A DNA stretch of 64,000 nt from Laspinema palackyanum D2c. Lineage in GTDB: Bacteria; Cyanobacteriota; Cyanobacteriia; Cyanobacteriales; Laspinemataceae. The notes under the pieces were generated by a model. The model was not told the origin of the DNA. It was given only the letters and a program-made list of their open reading frames with translations, and ran no database searches. The DNA lies in assembly GCF_025370875.1 (NCBI RefSeq), contig NZ_JAMXFD010000010.1, forward strand, positions 62,001 through 126,000, written 5' to 3'. Made by a program: the position numbers and the translations under genes. Positions 9,096 through 17,743 of the stretch are shown piece after piece. Position 1 is the first letter of the stretch, and each line of letters starts with the position of its first letter.

Positions 9096-10262
9096 ATGGC
9101 ACAGACGACGGAAGGTATCAACCCATCTCCCCTAGATTATGGAAATTTACCCGCCAATGTAGTAGAAGAGGCGGAGGCGGTGGTGTCCCGGATCCGCGAT
9201 CGCATCAAAACCGGGACCATTCAGCAGATTGAGAACGGGTGCGATTTGCTGGAAACGAAGCAACGGTTGGGAAAAGTCTTATTTAAAGTCTGGGTCGATC
9301 GCTATTTTGATGGATCAGAATATCTCGCCGGAAATTTAATCAAAGTGGCGGAACTGGTGCAGCGGATTCCCCACCGGATTGACGAGATGGCGGGATGGAG
9401 TATTTCTGCATTAGCGGCCCTCAGTGGCGGGTCCGATCGCCTCGCCGAAAAGATTTTAACCTCCGGCGATCGCCCCAGTGCCACCATGATTAGACAACGG
9501 GTCCGCACGGAACGCACCGGCAAACCGGCGATCGCCCGCAAACCTTCCTCTCGCAAGTTTAGTCAAGAAGAGGTAGACCGAAAAATCGCCGAGGCGATCG
9601 CCAAAAAGGACCAAGAACTGGCCACCTTGCGAATTCAGTTAGAAAAAGAGCTCCAGGACCGAGTACAGGCAGAATTTCGCAAGGCGCGAGATGCCGGATT
9701 GCTGGCGGCGAAAGCGGAAGTCGTTGCAGCACAGCAACGGCGGGAAGAACTCTTAGCTAAAAATGCCGAACTTGCCGCCGAATTGCAACAAAAACAAGCA
9801 GAACTAGAAGGGATTGCTCAGTTGCATCGGGAGAATCAACTCAAGGATGAACGCATTGCGGATTTAGAGGCAGCTTTGGAACAGTCTAAACAAGAAAGCT
9901 GGGAAAATACCTTTAATGAGGAAGCCGCTAAGGTGGTGAATGCGGACTTAGAAAAAGCCTATCAGCCTTTGGTGGAAAAGTTGGACCGGATGACTCAAAA
10001 GGTGGCCCAGCAAGAGGAAGAACTCCAGCGCTATCGTCAAGGGGAAGGGGAAGTCGCCGCAGAGGAACCGTCCGAGGCACAGGAAACCTGGGCGATCGCC
10101 TCAGACTTTGGTCAGTTGGCGGAGACCCTGGATTTGCCCGGATGGAGTGGTCGAGGTTACCGGGCTTCCGATGGGATGCTGTACACCAATTTAGTCTCGG
10201 CTATCTCTCATTTTATTCAGGATTTTCAAGGGGATTCTTCCTCTAATTCTCGCCATTTTTAA
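9096..10262 (+). CDS. Coiled-coil protein with DUF3102-like N-terminus
   Basis: 388 residues. The N-terminal ~150 residues contain QQIENGCDLLETKQRLGKVLFKVW-type sequence (about 42-66), which resembles DUF3102 proteins, a family found on cyanobacterial plasmids, phages and chromosomes with no established function. Residues ~165-330 are a long, charged, heptad-like coiled coil (many Ala, Glu, Gln, Lys). The C-terminal ~60 residues form a separate small domain. There is no signal peptide or membrane segment. Repeats at 8991-9095 run right up to its start, and a small DNA-binding gene is divergent, so the pair may be co-regulated. A DNA- or partition-related role is possible but not shown. Confidence 0.7.
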   Translation: MAQTTEGINPSPLDYGNLPANVVEEAEAVVSRIRDRIKTGTIQQIENGCDLLETKQRLGKVLFKVWVDRYFDGSEYLAGNLIKVAELVQRIPHRIDEMAGWSISALAALSGGSDRLAEKILTSGDRPSATMIRQRVRTERTGKPAIARKPSSRKFSQEEVDRKIAEAIAKKDQELATLRIQLEKELQDRVQAEFRKARDAGLLAAKAEVVAAQQRREELLAKNAELAAELQQKQAELEGIAQLHRENQLKDERIADLEAALEQSKQESWENTFNEEAAKVVNADLEKAYQPLVEKLDRMTQKVAQQEEELQRYRQGEGEVAAEEPSEAQETWAIASDFGQLAETLDLPGWSGRGYRASDGMLYTNLVSAISHFIQDFQGDSSSNSRHF

Positions 10263-10276
10263 GGGGTGAGTTTTGG

Positions 10277-10325
10277 GTGGGAGCATCTTTCTCTACTTGA
10301 GGAGTAGGGACCAAGATGCTCCCAC
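10277..10325. terminator. Inverted repeat between convergent genes
   Basis: Perfect 13-bp arms GTGGGAGCATCTT and AAGATGCTCCCAC enclose a 23-nt loop between the convergent coiled-coil and HEAT genes. No T-run follows closely, so a terminator role is only likely from position. The arm sequence recurs near 17535 (GGGAGCAAGATGCTCCCACT) and, more weakly, near 63692, so it is also a dispersed repeat. Confidence 0.5.
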
Positions 10326-10394
10326 TCCTCAATTCTAGGGTCCGACTGCTGGAAGAGGTGCTCTAGGGAGAGGTTAATTTGGCGATCGCCCTCA

Positions 10395-11072
10395 TTAAAG
10401 GGTCGTTGCATCAGCTAATCGTTTCAGAGAGAAGGTTGCTGCTTCAGAAACTTGGAAATGACTATCTTTTGCCATGTATTTGAGGGCGGAGATGCTTTGG
10501 TCACTGGGGAGATGTCCCAAGGCTTCGGCGAGGCGCTGACGCACCAGCCAATCTTTGGACTGGACGAAACGCAAGAGGCGATCAACGGCTTCAATACATT
10601 TAATTTCCCCAAGGGCGGCGATCGCCGCTTGTTGCAAGACGATTTCATCGCTATCTAAGGCACTGAGCAATACATCCTGGGCCCGCAGGTCCTTAAGATT
10701 TCCCAGGGAGACTGCGGCACTAAAGCGCACCAGCCAATCGGTATCTTCATAGAATGCGCGGACTAGGGGTTCCAAGGCTCTTTCGTCTTCGAGATATCCC
10801 AGGGCCCCGGCTGCACCGGCACGAATGCTGTAATCCGGTTCGCCTTCGAGGATTTTGACCAGAATTGGAAAGGATTGGGCGGTGGCTTTAATGCCTAGGG
10901 CAAAGACGGCCATCGATCGCACTTGGAGGTTCTCATCGTTGAGGAGTTTTTCGATAAAGGGGAAGGCATCCGCAGCGGGGACGTTCCGCAAGGAAGCCAA
11001 GCCCACCATGCGATCGCCGGAATTCTCACTGTCCAACTTGACGGCTATTTCTTCTAAACTTAACAGGGTCAT
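10395..11072 (-). CDS. PBS-lyase-type HEAT-repeat protein
   Basis: About 225 residues made almost entirely of short alpha-alpha HEAT-like repeats (for example VRSMAVFALG, IRAGAAGALGYL, VRFSAAVSLGNL, VRQRLAEALGHL), each ~31 residues. This repeat style is that of the PBS-lyase HEAT-like family, which includes the CpcE/CpcF bilin lyases and NblB, a factor in phycobilisome breakdown. The length fits NblB better than CpcE, but I cannot assign it by eye. I start at the ATG complementary to 11070-11072 (MTLLSLEEI), as the upstream extension is not typical; neither start has a strong ribosome-binding site. Cytosolic scaffold-like protein. Confidence 0.8.
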   Translation of the reverse strand: MTLLSLEEIAVKLDSENSGDRMVGLASLRNVPAADAFPFIEKLLNDENLQVRSMAVFALGIKATAQSFPILVKILEGEPDYSIRAGAAGALGYLEDERALEPLVRAFYEDTDWLVRFSAAVSLGNLKDLRAQDVLLSALDSDEIVLQQAAIAALGEIKCIEAVDRLLRFVQSKDWLVRQRLAEALGHLPSDQSISALKYMAKDSHFQVSEAATFSLKRLADATTL

Positions 11073-11196
11073 AGATTCAGAAAATTTACATAACTTTACA
11101 TTCACTTTTTTATTATAGAGCGAGGACCGCAGGATCGGGAGAAAATTGGCCCTGTTCAGGGAGGGATTTCCGAACCGGCGATCGTCACCTCATGGT

Positions 11197-12630
11197 TTAT
11201 TCGGGCTCCTTAACAGAAGCCTTGTGCTTCCGTTCATAAAGCTGCAACAAAATCGCCGCATGAACTTCCCGAGAGAGGGGGTAAAAATAAGCCAAAATTA
11301 AACCCCCGATTAAAAACAGGGTGGGTAGAGGCCCGATCGCCATGCGAATAGCGAACAAAGCCGAGTCCGGTTGTTCGGGAATGGTGGTACTTCCAGCGGA
11401 TTCTATAAAACCCGACCATTTGAGAGTTTGTCCTACGAAGAAAATCCCCAATCCTAACCCCAGTTTTTGTAAAAAGACCATAAACGAATAGAAGATTCCT
11501 TCTCGACGTTGGCCGGTATTTAATTCATCTAAATCAATCACATCGGTGAGCATGGACCAAGGAACGAGATAAGCTGTTGCCACGCCAACACCGGCTAGGA
11601 CCGCCAGGAAGAACATCAAATCCATGCGATCGCGAGGTAAAAAGAAGAGTCCCGCTTGAGCAATAATCCAAAACCCCATGCCCAGAAAATAAACAGCTTT
11701 CCGCCCCCAAATTTTGCTAATTGCGCTCCAGACAAATAGCATAATAATCGCCACCACTTGCACAATTAAGGCCACCTCAAAGAATGAATCTCGCCGCATC
11801 CAACTCAGGACAAAATAGGGAATAATTGTTGTGGTTAATTGGAGAGCTAACCAGGAAAAAAGATAAATCCCACTCACAAACTGAAACGGACGATTGCTCA
11901 GGGCAATTTTGAACTGAGAAATCAAGGATAAACTTGTGGGTTCTGCTGGGGTTTGATACCGTTCTCGGGTTCCGAAGACGCACCAATAGAGGGGGAATAC
12001 CGATAGAATCGAACAAATGCCTCCTAGGATGACATACATCTGTTTTAGGTCAGGAATCCGTTGAGTCAAGACCACACCCAAAATGAGAGCTAAGATACTC
12101 CCCCCAATGGAGAAGGCAAACCGAAAGCTGTTGAGACTGGTGCGTTCGTTGTAGTCCTGAGTGAGTTCGGGTGTGAGGGCTGTATAAGGGAGATTGACTG
12201 CGGTGTAAGCGGTTTGGAAAAAGATACTGACCAGGATGTAATAGATGAACAGGGCCCACTGATTCACCTGGGGGTCAGCACTGAAGTGAGGGACTAACCA
12301 ATGTAGGAAAAAAGACAGCCCAAAGGGTAGGGAACCAAAGAGCATCCACGATCGCCTGCGTCCCCAGCGAGAGCGGGTGCGATCGCTCAACATCCCGATC
12401 ATCGGGTCATTGATGGCATCCCACACTTTGCCGATCATCAGGACTGTTCCTGCCAATCCGGGGTCTAAACCCGCCACCTCCGTTAAAAATATCAAGAGGC
12501 TAAACGAGATTAAAATTGTGGTGATCCCAGCCCCCATATCTCCAGCTCCATAAGCCAGCTTTGTGGAGAGGCTGAGTTTTTCGGGCTGGGATCTGTCGGA
12601 AGCTGGATCGGAAGGGGACGAGTGATTCAT
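11197..12630 (-). CDS. GPH-family sugar:cation symporter-like MFS transporter
   Basis: A 12-helix transporter of the glycoside-pentoside-hexuronide family. Diagnostic sequence is LAYGAGDMGAGI near the start, then KVWDAINDPMIGMLSDRTRSRWGRRRSW, which is the conserved first cytoplasmic loop of the family. Family members import sugars with Na+ or H+; substrates cannot be read from sequence. The frame extends upstream to 12744, but I use the ATG at 12630 (MNHSSPSDPASD), giving 477 residues, because the family's first helix normally follows a short hydrophilic N-terminus. It is divergent from the phosphoribosyltransferase gene. No sugar-metabolism operon surrounds it. Confidence 0.85.
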   Translation of the reverse strand: MNHSSPSDPASDRSQPEKLSLSTKLAYGAGDMGAGITTILISFSLLIFLTEVAGLDPGLAGTVLMIGKVWDAINDPMIGMLSDRTRSRWGRRRSWMLFGSLPFGLSFFLHWLVPHFSADPQVNQWALFIYYILVSIFFQTAYTAVNLPYTALTPELTQDYNERTSLNSFRFAFSIGGSILALILGVVLTQRIPDLKQMYVILGGICSILSVFPLYWCVFGTRERYQTPAEPTSLSLISQFKIALSNRPFQFVSGIYLFSWLALQLTTTIIPYFVLSWMRRDSFFEVALIVQVVAIIMLFVWSAISKIWGRKAVYFLGMGFWIIAQAGLFFLPRDRMDLMFFLAVLAGVGVATAYLVPWSMLTDVIDLDELNTGQRREGIFYSFMVFLQKLGLGLGIFFVGQTLKWSGFIESAGSTTIPEQPDSALFAIRMAIGPLPTLFLIGGLILAYFYPLSREVHAAILLQLYERKHKASVKEPE

Positions 12631-12829
12631 GAACTTTGTTTTTTCCGGGGAAAGAGCCTGCCAGGATGACTGCAATTGCTGGAGGAGGACAACAAGCGCC
12701 AGTGACGATACAAATTTCATCGGCGCTTTTCTGTATTGTGGCATACAATCCGCTTTGTCAATTTTATGCTAATTTTATCTATTACCTTTGTTCCTGCTTC
12801 CTGTTGCTACTGTTGGAAAAATTGCCCCC

Positions 12830-13351
12830 ATGCGTGACCTTTATATCGGTTGGGCCGAGTACCACCAAAAAATAGAGCAGCTTGCGGTCCAAATTTATCA
12901 GTCCAATTGGCATTTTGACCAGATCGTTTGCATTGCCAAAGGCGGCCTGCGGGTTGGGGATATCCTCGCCCGGATTTACGATCGCCCGTTAGGGATTTTG
13001 TCCACCGCCTCTTATGGGGGTGCTGACGGCCAACACCGAGGCGCGTTGAAGATTGCCCGCCACTTAACGGCGATCGGCGATACCCTCGGCCCTCATGTTT
13101 TATTGGTCGATGACCTGGTAGATACGGGAATTTCTCTCAAAGAAACCCAACATTGGCTGAATTGCCATTATGAAAATCAAATCCAGGAGATTCGCACCGC
13201 AGTCCTCTGGTATAAAGCTTGTTCGGAGATTAAACCCGATTACTATGTTGATGGCCTCACGGATAATCCTTGGATTCATCAACCGTTTGAAGGGTATGAA
13301 CAAATCACCGCAGAGCAACTGGCTCACAGCTATCAAACTATCGCAAGTTAA
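12830..13351 (+). CDS. Phosphoribosyltransferase (type I fold)
   Basis: 173 residues starting MRDLYIGWAEYHQKIEQLA. The PRPP-binding loop HVLLVDDLVDTGISL (about 98-112) is the hallmark of type I phosphoribosyltransferases; IVCIAKGGLRVGDILA is the preceding pyrophosphate-loop region. The enzyme should transfer a ribose 5-phosphate group from PRPP to a nucleobase. The closest general resemblance is to xanthine/hypoxanthine-type enzymes, but the base is not certain. I start at the ATG at 12830, not at the longer frame, which has no family support. It is convergent with the AEC transporter, with a strong hairpin between. Confidence 0.88.
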   Translation: MRDLYIGWAEYHQKIEQLAVQIYQSNWHFDQIVCIAKGGLRVGDILARIYDRPLGILSTASYGGADGQHRGALKIARHLTAIGDTLGPHVLLVDDLVDTGISLKETQHWLNCHYENQIQEIRTAVLWYKACSEIKPDYYVDGLTDNPWIHQPFEGYEQITAEQLAHSYQTIAS

Positions 13352-13421
13352 TCTCAAATCTCGAATTTAGGGCGAAAATATTCGGGGAAATGGGGCTGGG
13401 CTAGAACTTAGGCATTCCCTG

Positions 13422-13460
13422 GAAATGTAGGGTCAATTTACGTTCTCGACCCTACATTTC
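13422..13460. terminator. Strong hairpin between convergent genes
   Basis: Arms GAAATGTAGGGTC (13422-13434) and GACCCTACATTTC (13448-13460) are perfectly complementary over 13 bp, and CCCTGG/CCAGGG extends the base with a small bulge. It sits midway between the phosphoribosyltransferase (+) and the AEC transporter (-), so it could end both transcripts. No clear T-run follows, so this is positional inference. Confidence 0.55.
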
Positions 13461-13478
13461 ACCAGGGTTAGTTTTAGC

Positions 13479-14450
13479 TTAAATGGTGGGAATGCCAAAC
13501 ATTAAGACCCAAATCGGTAGGGTAATTAATAAGCCAACGGAACCGAGTCCCAAGGCAGTTACGGCTAAATCGCGATCGAGATTGTAGGTTTCCGCGAGGA
13601 CTAGGGTGGCAAAGGCTGGCGGCATGGCCGTTTGTAATACCAGAATCAGCAATGCAGGGCGATCGAGTCCCCAAAAAGATAGGATAATGCCTAGGAACAA
13701 GGGTACAATTAGCATTTTAATCACGAGACTGACTGAGGCGGGTTTGAGACTACTCCAGGAGTGTAATTGGCTCAGTCTCATGCCACAGAGAATCAGGGAT
13801 AAGGCGATCGCACTCCAAGCAAACCGCTGTAAACCGTTTTCCAATAGGGAGGGTAAAGGGATATCACGCACCAATAACCCAAACCCTAAACTCCACAGGG
13901 TGGGATTGTAGACAATGGCATGAATAAACTGTTTGTAACTTTTCGACCCCTCTCCATATCGAGCAGCTAATATGGCACCCAAACCATAAGCGCCGACGAC
14001 GGTCCCCAACAAATCGTAAAATAGTGCCCAGGCAAAATATTGTTCTCCCACTAATGCCAAGGCGACGGGATAGCCAATAAAGCCAGTATTACCGACCATT
14101 GTGGAAAGGACAAAACTGCCTTGAGTGGGTAGATGAGACCATTGGGATGATTGTCCCTGCTCTCGGGAAGCAGAACCGGGATTGGTTTTACTTCTGAGCC
14201 AAATCCAGCTCAGTCCCACTCCAAGTAGAATCGCCACCCAGGCGATCGCCGGTGCTAACCAGATCGAACCCGACAAATCCGAGCGACGGACGAAAGCAAT
14301 CACCCCGATGGGAACACCAATCCAAAACAGAAATTTGCCGATATAGAGCGGGATTTTCGGAGGCAACAGCCGACCGAGAATAAATCCCAATAACGCTAAT
14401 CCCCCAAGTTGGAGGTACAGTTTTAGGAGTTGACTTCCCAGAACGAGCAT
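13479..14450 (-). CDS. AEC family (auxin efflux carrier-like) transporter
   Basis: 323 residues with about ten hydrophobic helices spread evenly over the protein. Features of the family include LSTMVGNTGFIGYPVALALVG (around 116-136, given here in part) and TAMPPAFATLVLAETYNLD near the C-terminus. AEC proteins in bacteria export or import small organic anions such as malate; in plants they include PIN carriers. No substrate can be assigned. The gene is alone, convergent with the phosphoribosyltransferase. The start ATG is at the complement of 14448-14450 with the family-typical N-terminus rich in Leu and Gly. Confidence 0.85.
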   Translation of the reverse strand: MLVLGSQLLKLYLQLGGLALLGFILGRLLPPKIPLYIGKFLFWIGVPIGVIAFVRRSDLSGSIWLAPAIAWVAILLGVGLSWIWLRSKTNPGSASREQGQSSQWSHLPTQGSFVLSTMVGNTGFIGYPVALALVGEQYFAWALFYDLLGTVVGAYGLGAILAARYGEGSKSYKQFIHAIVYNPTLWSLGFGLLVRDIPLPSLLENGLQRFAWSAIALSLILCGMRLSQLHSWSSLKPASVSLVIKMLIVPLFLGIILSFWGLDRPALLILVLQTAMPPAFATLVLAETYNLDRDLAVTALGLGSVGLLITLPIWVLMFGIPTI

Positions 14451-14859
14451 AATAATTTAAGGGAGGATTAGTTTTCATTAAGTTGGGGGGTTATCCCCAG
14501 ATTCAAACGAGTTGTTTCACTGCGTCTCAATGGGCAGGATAACGGTGACGTAGCACATCCCAATTCAAACGCCGCTTGCACCGACTCTCAACAGTGAAAT
14601 CAAGAGTCCATCATGCAGCAATTTTGGATTAATATTGCCATAGAACCAAGGGGTGAGTCCGTAGCACTTGACGCTAAACCGGGGATTTTTGTCATGGGTT
14701 GTTGGTCACGGGTCATGGGTTGTTGGTCACGGGTCCCTAGTCACGGGTCCCTGGTCCCTTTACAAATGACAAATCACAAATGGTCCTTTGTCGGTCCCGA
14801 TCTCCAAGGATTCGGTAGAATGCTTTTTTAAGCCCGTAGGGGAGAGGGAAGCTCAACCC
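14451..14859. other. Gene-free stretch with a small tandem repeat
   Basis: About 400 bp before the carboxypeptidase gene. Positions 14691-14758 are a short tandem repeat built on GTCATGGGTTGTTGGTCACG and shorter versions (GGTCCCTAGTCACG, GGTCCCTGG). Nothing else is recognisable; the promoter of the downstream gene must lie within it. Confidence 0.6.
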
Positions 14860-15786
14860 ATGAAGGATCATGTCCACCGATCCATCACCGCTTCCGCAGC
14901 CGTTCATTATCATAGTTTAGGCAATCCGAGTCAATCTGTAGGAGTCGAGTCATTGAATAAGGCAACTGTGTCGGGACAAGCGTCGAAAACCTCGACATTT
15001 ATGGGGGAGGACATTCCTCAAGCGGTTAGAGATACCTCTGAGAAAGTCTCTCCCGTTCAGGGGTCCAAATCGGTCAAATGGATTGTAATTGCCGTGATTG
15101 CTGGGACAGTTGCCCTAGTTGCAGGGGTCCTGATCGCATGGCAGGGGGGAACGCTCGGACTCCTGAATAACTCGGAGGTGGCTCAAACTGAGCAAACTGA
15201 CGCCCCGGACCCTAATGCCCCTGCGGACCCAAACCCCACAAAAACAGAGACGTTACTGGGTCACCTCCCCTATCAAGAAGCCCCTCCCGAAGACCTTCAA
15301 CCAATTTCCAGTGATGGTAGAATCCTGATGCGTCAAGCAGCAGCGAGAGCGTTTTTGGACATGAAAGAGGCGGCGCAATCGCAAGGGGTTTCTCTGGTGC
15401 CGATTTCTGGATTTCGCAGCGAGGAAGACCAAAAATATCTGTTTTTTGAGGTGAAAGCGCAACGGGGACAGGTGGCTATGGAACGCGCCGAAGTCAGCGC
15501 ACCTCCCGGGTACAGCGAACATCATACGGGTTATGCGGTTGATATTGGCGATGCCAATGTTCCGGCGACGGATTTGAGTCCGAGCTTTGAAAATACCCCC
15601 GCTTTCCAATGGATGAAAGAGAATGCGGCCTATTATAGTTTTGAGATATCCTTTCCCAAAGGAAATTCCCAAGGGGTGAGTTATGAACCCTGGCATTGGA
15701 GATTTGTCGGCGATCGCCACAGTCTGGAAACTTTCTATAAAGCCCGAACCCAGGAAGTCCAAGAAGTCCAAGAGACTCAACCCTAA
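14860..15786 (+). CDS. D-alanyl-D-alanine carboxypeptidase, M15B (VanY/DacB-like)
   Basis: 308 residues: a short cytoplasmic N-terminus, one membrane helix at about 72-92 (VKWIVIAVIAGTVALVAGVL), a Pro/Asp-rich linker, then an M15B zinc peptidase domain. Key sequence: SGFRSEEDQ, APPGYSEHHTGYAVDIGD (zinc His and Asp) and EPWHWRFVG (third zinc ligand). The family trims the terminal D-Ala from peptidoglycan stem peptides in the periplasm. The start is the ATG at 14860, which follows a strong GGGGAGAGGG site; the longer frame begins at a TTG without one. There is no van cluster, so this is ordinary wall maintenance. Confidence 0.92.
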   Translation: MKDHVHRSITASAAVHYHSLGNPSQSVGVESLNKATVSGQASKTSTFMGEDIPQAVRDTSEKVSPVQGSKSVKWIVIAVIAGTVALVAGVLIAWQGGTLGLLNNSEVAQTEQTDAPDPNAPADPNPTKTETLLGHLPYQEAPPEDLQPISSDGRILMRQAAARAFLDMKEAAQSQGVSLVPISGFRSEEDQKYLFFEVKAQRGQVAMERAEVSAPPGYSEHHTGYAVDIGDANVPATDLSPSFENTPAFQWMKENAAYYSFEISFPKGNSQGVSYEPWHWRFVGDRHSLETFYKARTQEVQEVQETQP

Positions 15787-15849
15787 CTGAATTTTCCGTT
15801 GCTTTCATGTTCCTAAACTGTTGCTCCTCCCCATCTTGACCCTTAAATC

Positions 15850-16542
15850 ATGAGTCAAACCGCGCTTAATCTGGTGGCAATTTCGGTTTTTTTGATGACC
15901 CTTTCCGTATTGCTTGGACCTATCATAGAGCTATCTCCTCTGATTGGGGCGATCGCCACCGCCAGTCTATTAGGATTTTTCACCCTAGATACTCTCGGTT
16001 GGCAAGGAAAAGGTGCAAACCTCATCGTTGATGTTTTTGCTGGACTGTCCGAAGATCATCGATCGCGCGTTGTGCGTCATGAAGCCGGACATTTTTTAGT
16101 CGCCTACTTATTAGAAATTCCCATCACCAGCTATGCCTTAAATGCCTGGGAAGCCTTTAAACAAGGCCAATCCGCTGGCGGTGGCGTGCAATTTGATGAT
16201 CAAGAACTCCTCAGCGAACTCCAACAAGGCAGCCTCTCAGCCCAATTATTTGACCGCTACTGCATCGTCTGGATGGCAGGGATTGCCGCTGAAACCTTAA
16301 CGTATGAGCGCGCCGAAGGCGGTGCAGAAGATAGAACCAAATTAAAAGCAATTTTGGCCCAAAACCGCAAATCTTCCACCGATGCTCAACTCAAAGAACG
16401 GTGGGCAATTTTGCAAGCTAAAACCCTCATAGAATCTCATTTAGATGCCTATCAAGCCTTAGTCACCGCAATGGAACAGCGACTAGCGGTGAGTGAATGT
16501 TATCAAATTTTAGACAGTCGGATTCCCATCAAGTCCGAATAA
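15850..16542 (+). CDS. Membrane zinc protease of M41/FtsH type without AAA domain
   Basis: 230 residues. Two hydrophobic segments (about 5-25 and 30-48) are followed by a cytosolic domain with HEAGH at 77-81, the zinc-binding motif of FtsH-type M41 peptidases, and GGAEDRTKL further on, which can supply the third ligand. No Walker A or B motif is present, so it is not FtsH. Similar stand-alone 'ATP-dependent Zn protease-like' proteins are widespread in cyanobacteria and chloroplasts; their substrates are unknown. It follows the carboxypeptidase gene by 63 bp in the same direction and may share its transcript. Confidence 0.82.
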   Translation: MSQTALNLVAISVFLMTLSVLLGPIIELSPLIGAIATASLLGFFTLDTLGWQGKGANLIVDVFAGLSEDHRSRVVRHEAGHFLVAYLLEIPITSYALNAWEAFKQGQSAGGGVQFDDQELLSELQQGSLSAQLFDRYCIVWMAGIAAETLTYERAEGGAEDRTKLKAILAQNRKSSTDAQLKERWAILQAKTLIESHLDAYQALVTAMEQRLAVSECYQILDSRIPIKSE

Positions 16543-16774
16543 CTCAGAAGAAAAATCAAGTTGTAAAATAGCATTAATATCCATTTTTTCGACTTATCAA
16601 GTTTTATCAATTTTTCTTGACTTCCGGCCTATGGGCTAGTCAAGTTATGATATATTGCCATTGGGCAACGTTGAAAAAGGCTTTCCACCTTAGAACGCCT
16701 GCTGCCGTGCGAAACCTTGACCAATGGAGATCTCGCACCGGGAGTAGCTGCTTTATTTCATTCGAGGCAAACCG

Positions 16775-17311
16775 ATGAAGAAATCCTGGAAAATTGCCAC
16801 ATTCCTAAACCCGGTGACACTGACTGCTGCACTGATGGCGATCGCCCCTTTGGGATTGGCTCAAGATTTTCCCATTACCAGTATATTTAGCATGGGTGTC
16901 GGGAGTGAATATCACGGCGGTTCTGCCGAGTTAATTGTCCCAGATACGGATACAAGCACTCCAGTCTATGGCAATGATAGCCGCTTACGTCGATATGAAC
17001 TCCACCTTGCTAAAATGTTTGAAGTGACCATTTGGGAGTGTAGAGGGTCGCGGGAAGGTTTCATATTTTGGCATTACAAAGCAGGAAATGGTTCGATAGA
17101 TATGGGAGGATTTGATATTACTTGCGCTTTGGCGGATGATATTCGGCAAGCTTACGGTTTAGGTAGATCTGAACCTACAACGATTACCCGATTTGGACCT
17201 CGCTTAACGGGTAGAGTGACCAACACCGTACAAGTGCCAATTTTAAAAATTGAAGGAAATAAAATCGACAGTTGGCTGAATTTTGTAGAAGGTTTCCAAC
17301 CTGTTCGTTAA
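16775..17311 (+). CDS. Secreted protein of unknown function
   Basis: 178 residues with an N-terminal signal peptide (MKKSWKIATFLNPVTLTAAL, cleavage likely after the Ala at about residue 29, before QDFPITS). The mature part has two Cys (about positions 88 and 110) that could pair, many Gly, and a beta-rich look. I do not recognise the family. The region upstream (16543-16774) contains TTGACT and TATGAT, but they are spaced 23 bp apart, so I do not call a promoter. Downstream lies a cluster of hairpin repeats. Confidence 0.6.
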   Translation: MKKSWKIATFLNPVTLTAALMAIAPLGLAQDFPITSIFSMGVGSEYHGGSAELIVPDTDTSTPVYGNDSRLRRYELHLAKMFEVTIWECRGSREGFIFWHYKAGNGSIDMGGFDITCALADDIRQAYGLGRSEPTTITRFGPRLTGRVTNTVQVPILKIEGNKIDSWLNFVEGFQPVR

Positions 17312-17336
17312 TTTAAGAAAAAGGGAGTTTCCCAGT

Positions 17337-17731
17337 TCGTAGTAACGACTTCAGTCGTTATCTTTCCCAGTTCGTAGTAACGACTTCAGTCGTTATCTTC
17401 TCTTATGTTCGTAGTAACGACTTCAGTCGTTATCTTATCTCCGTTCGTAGTAACGACTTCAGTCGTTCTTCCGGAAACCACTATTAAGAACAATTTTTTT
17501 AAAAATTATCCTTGCCTATGCTACAACAAATAGGGAGCAAGATGCTCCCACTCGCTGTATTCTATATCTACACAGGAATGAGATGCATTATTTAATACCC
17601 TTGTGCTATGAAACTCACGATCAGCCCAAGAAACGACTGAAGTCGTTACTACGAACATAAGAGAAGATAACGACTGGAGTCGTTACTACGAACTGGGAAA
17701 GATAACGACTGAAGTCGTTACTACGAACTAA
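17337..17731. repeat. Mirror-arranged clusters of the AACGACT hairpin
   Basis: Four tandem copies of GTTCGTAGTAACGACTTCAG with its hairpin (17337-17469) face three copies in the opposite orientation (17626-17729). The ~155 bp between holds the GGGAGCAAGATGCTCCCACT repeat and no gene. One copy in the right cluster reads GACTGGAGTC, a loop change that keeps the stem. Confidence 0.9.
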
Positions 17732-17743
17732 GAAAATTTATCC

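Noticed and set aside
16617-16651. TTGACT and TATGAT as a promoter for the secreted protein gene
   Set aside because: The 23-bp spacing is too long for a standard promoter.
17337-17731. Hairpins read as ordinary transcription terminators
   Set aside because: They occur in many tandem and mirrored copies, in both orientations and without T-runs, so a repeat family explains them better.
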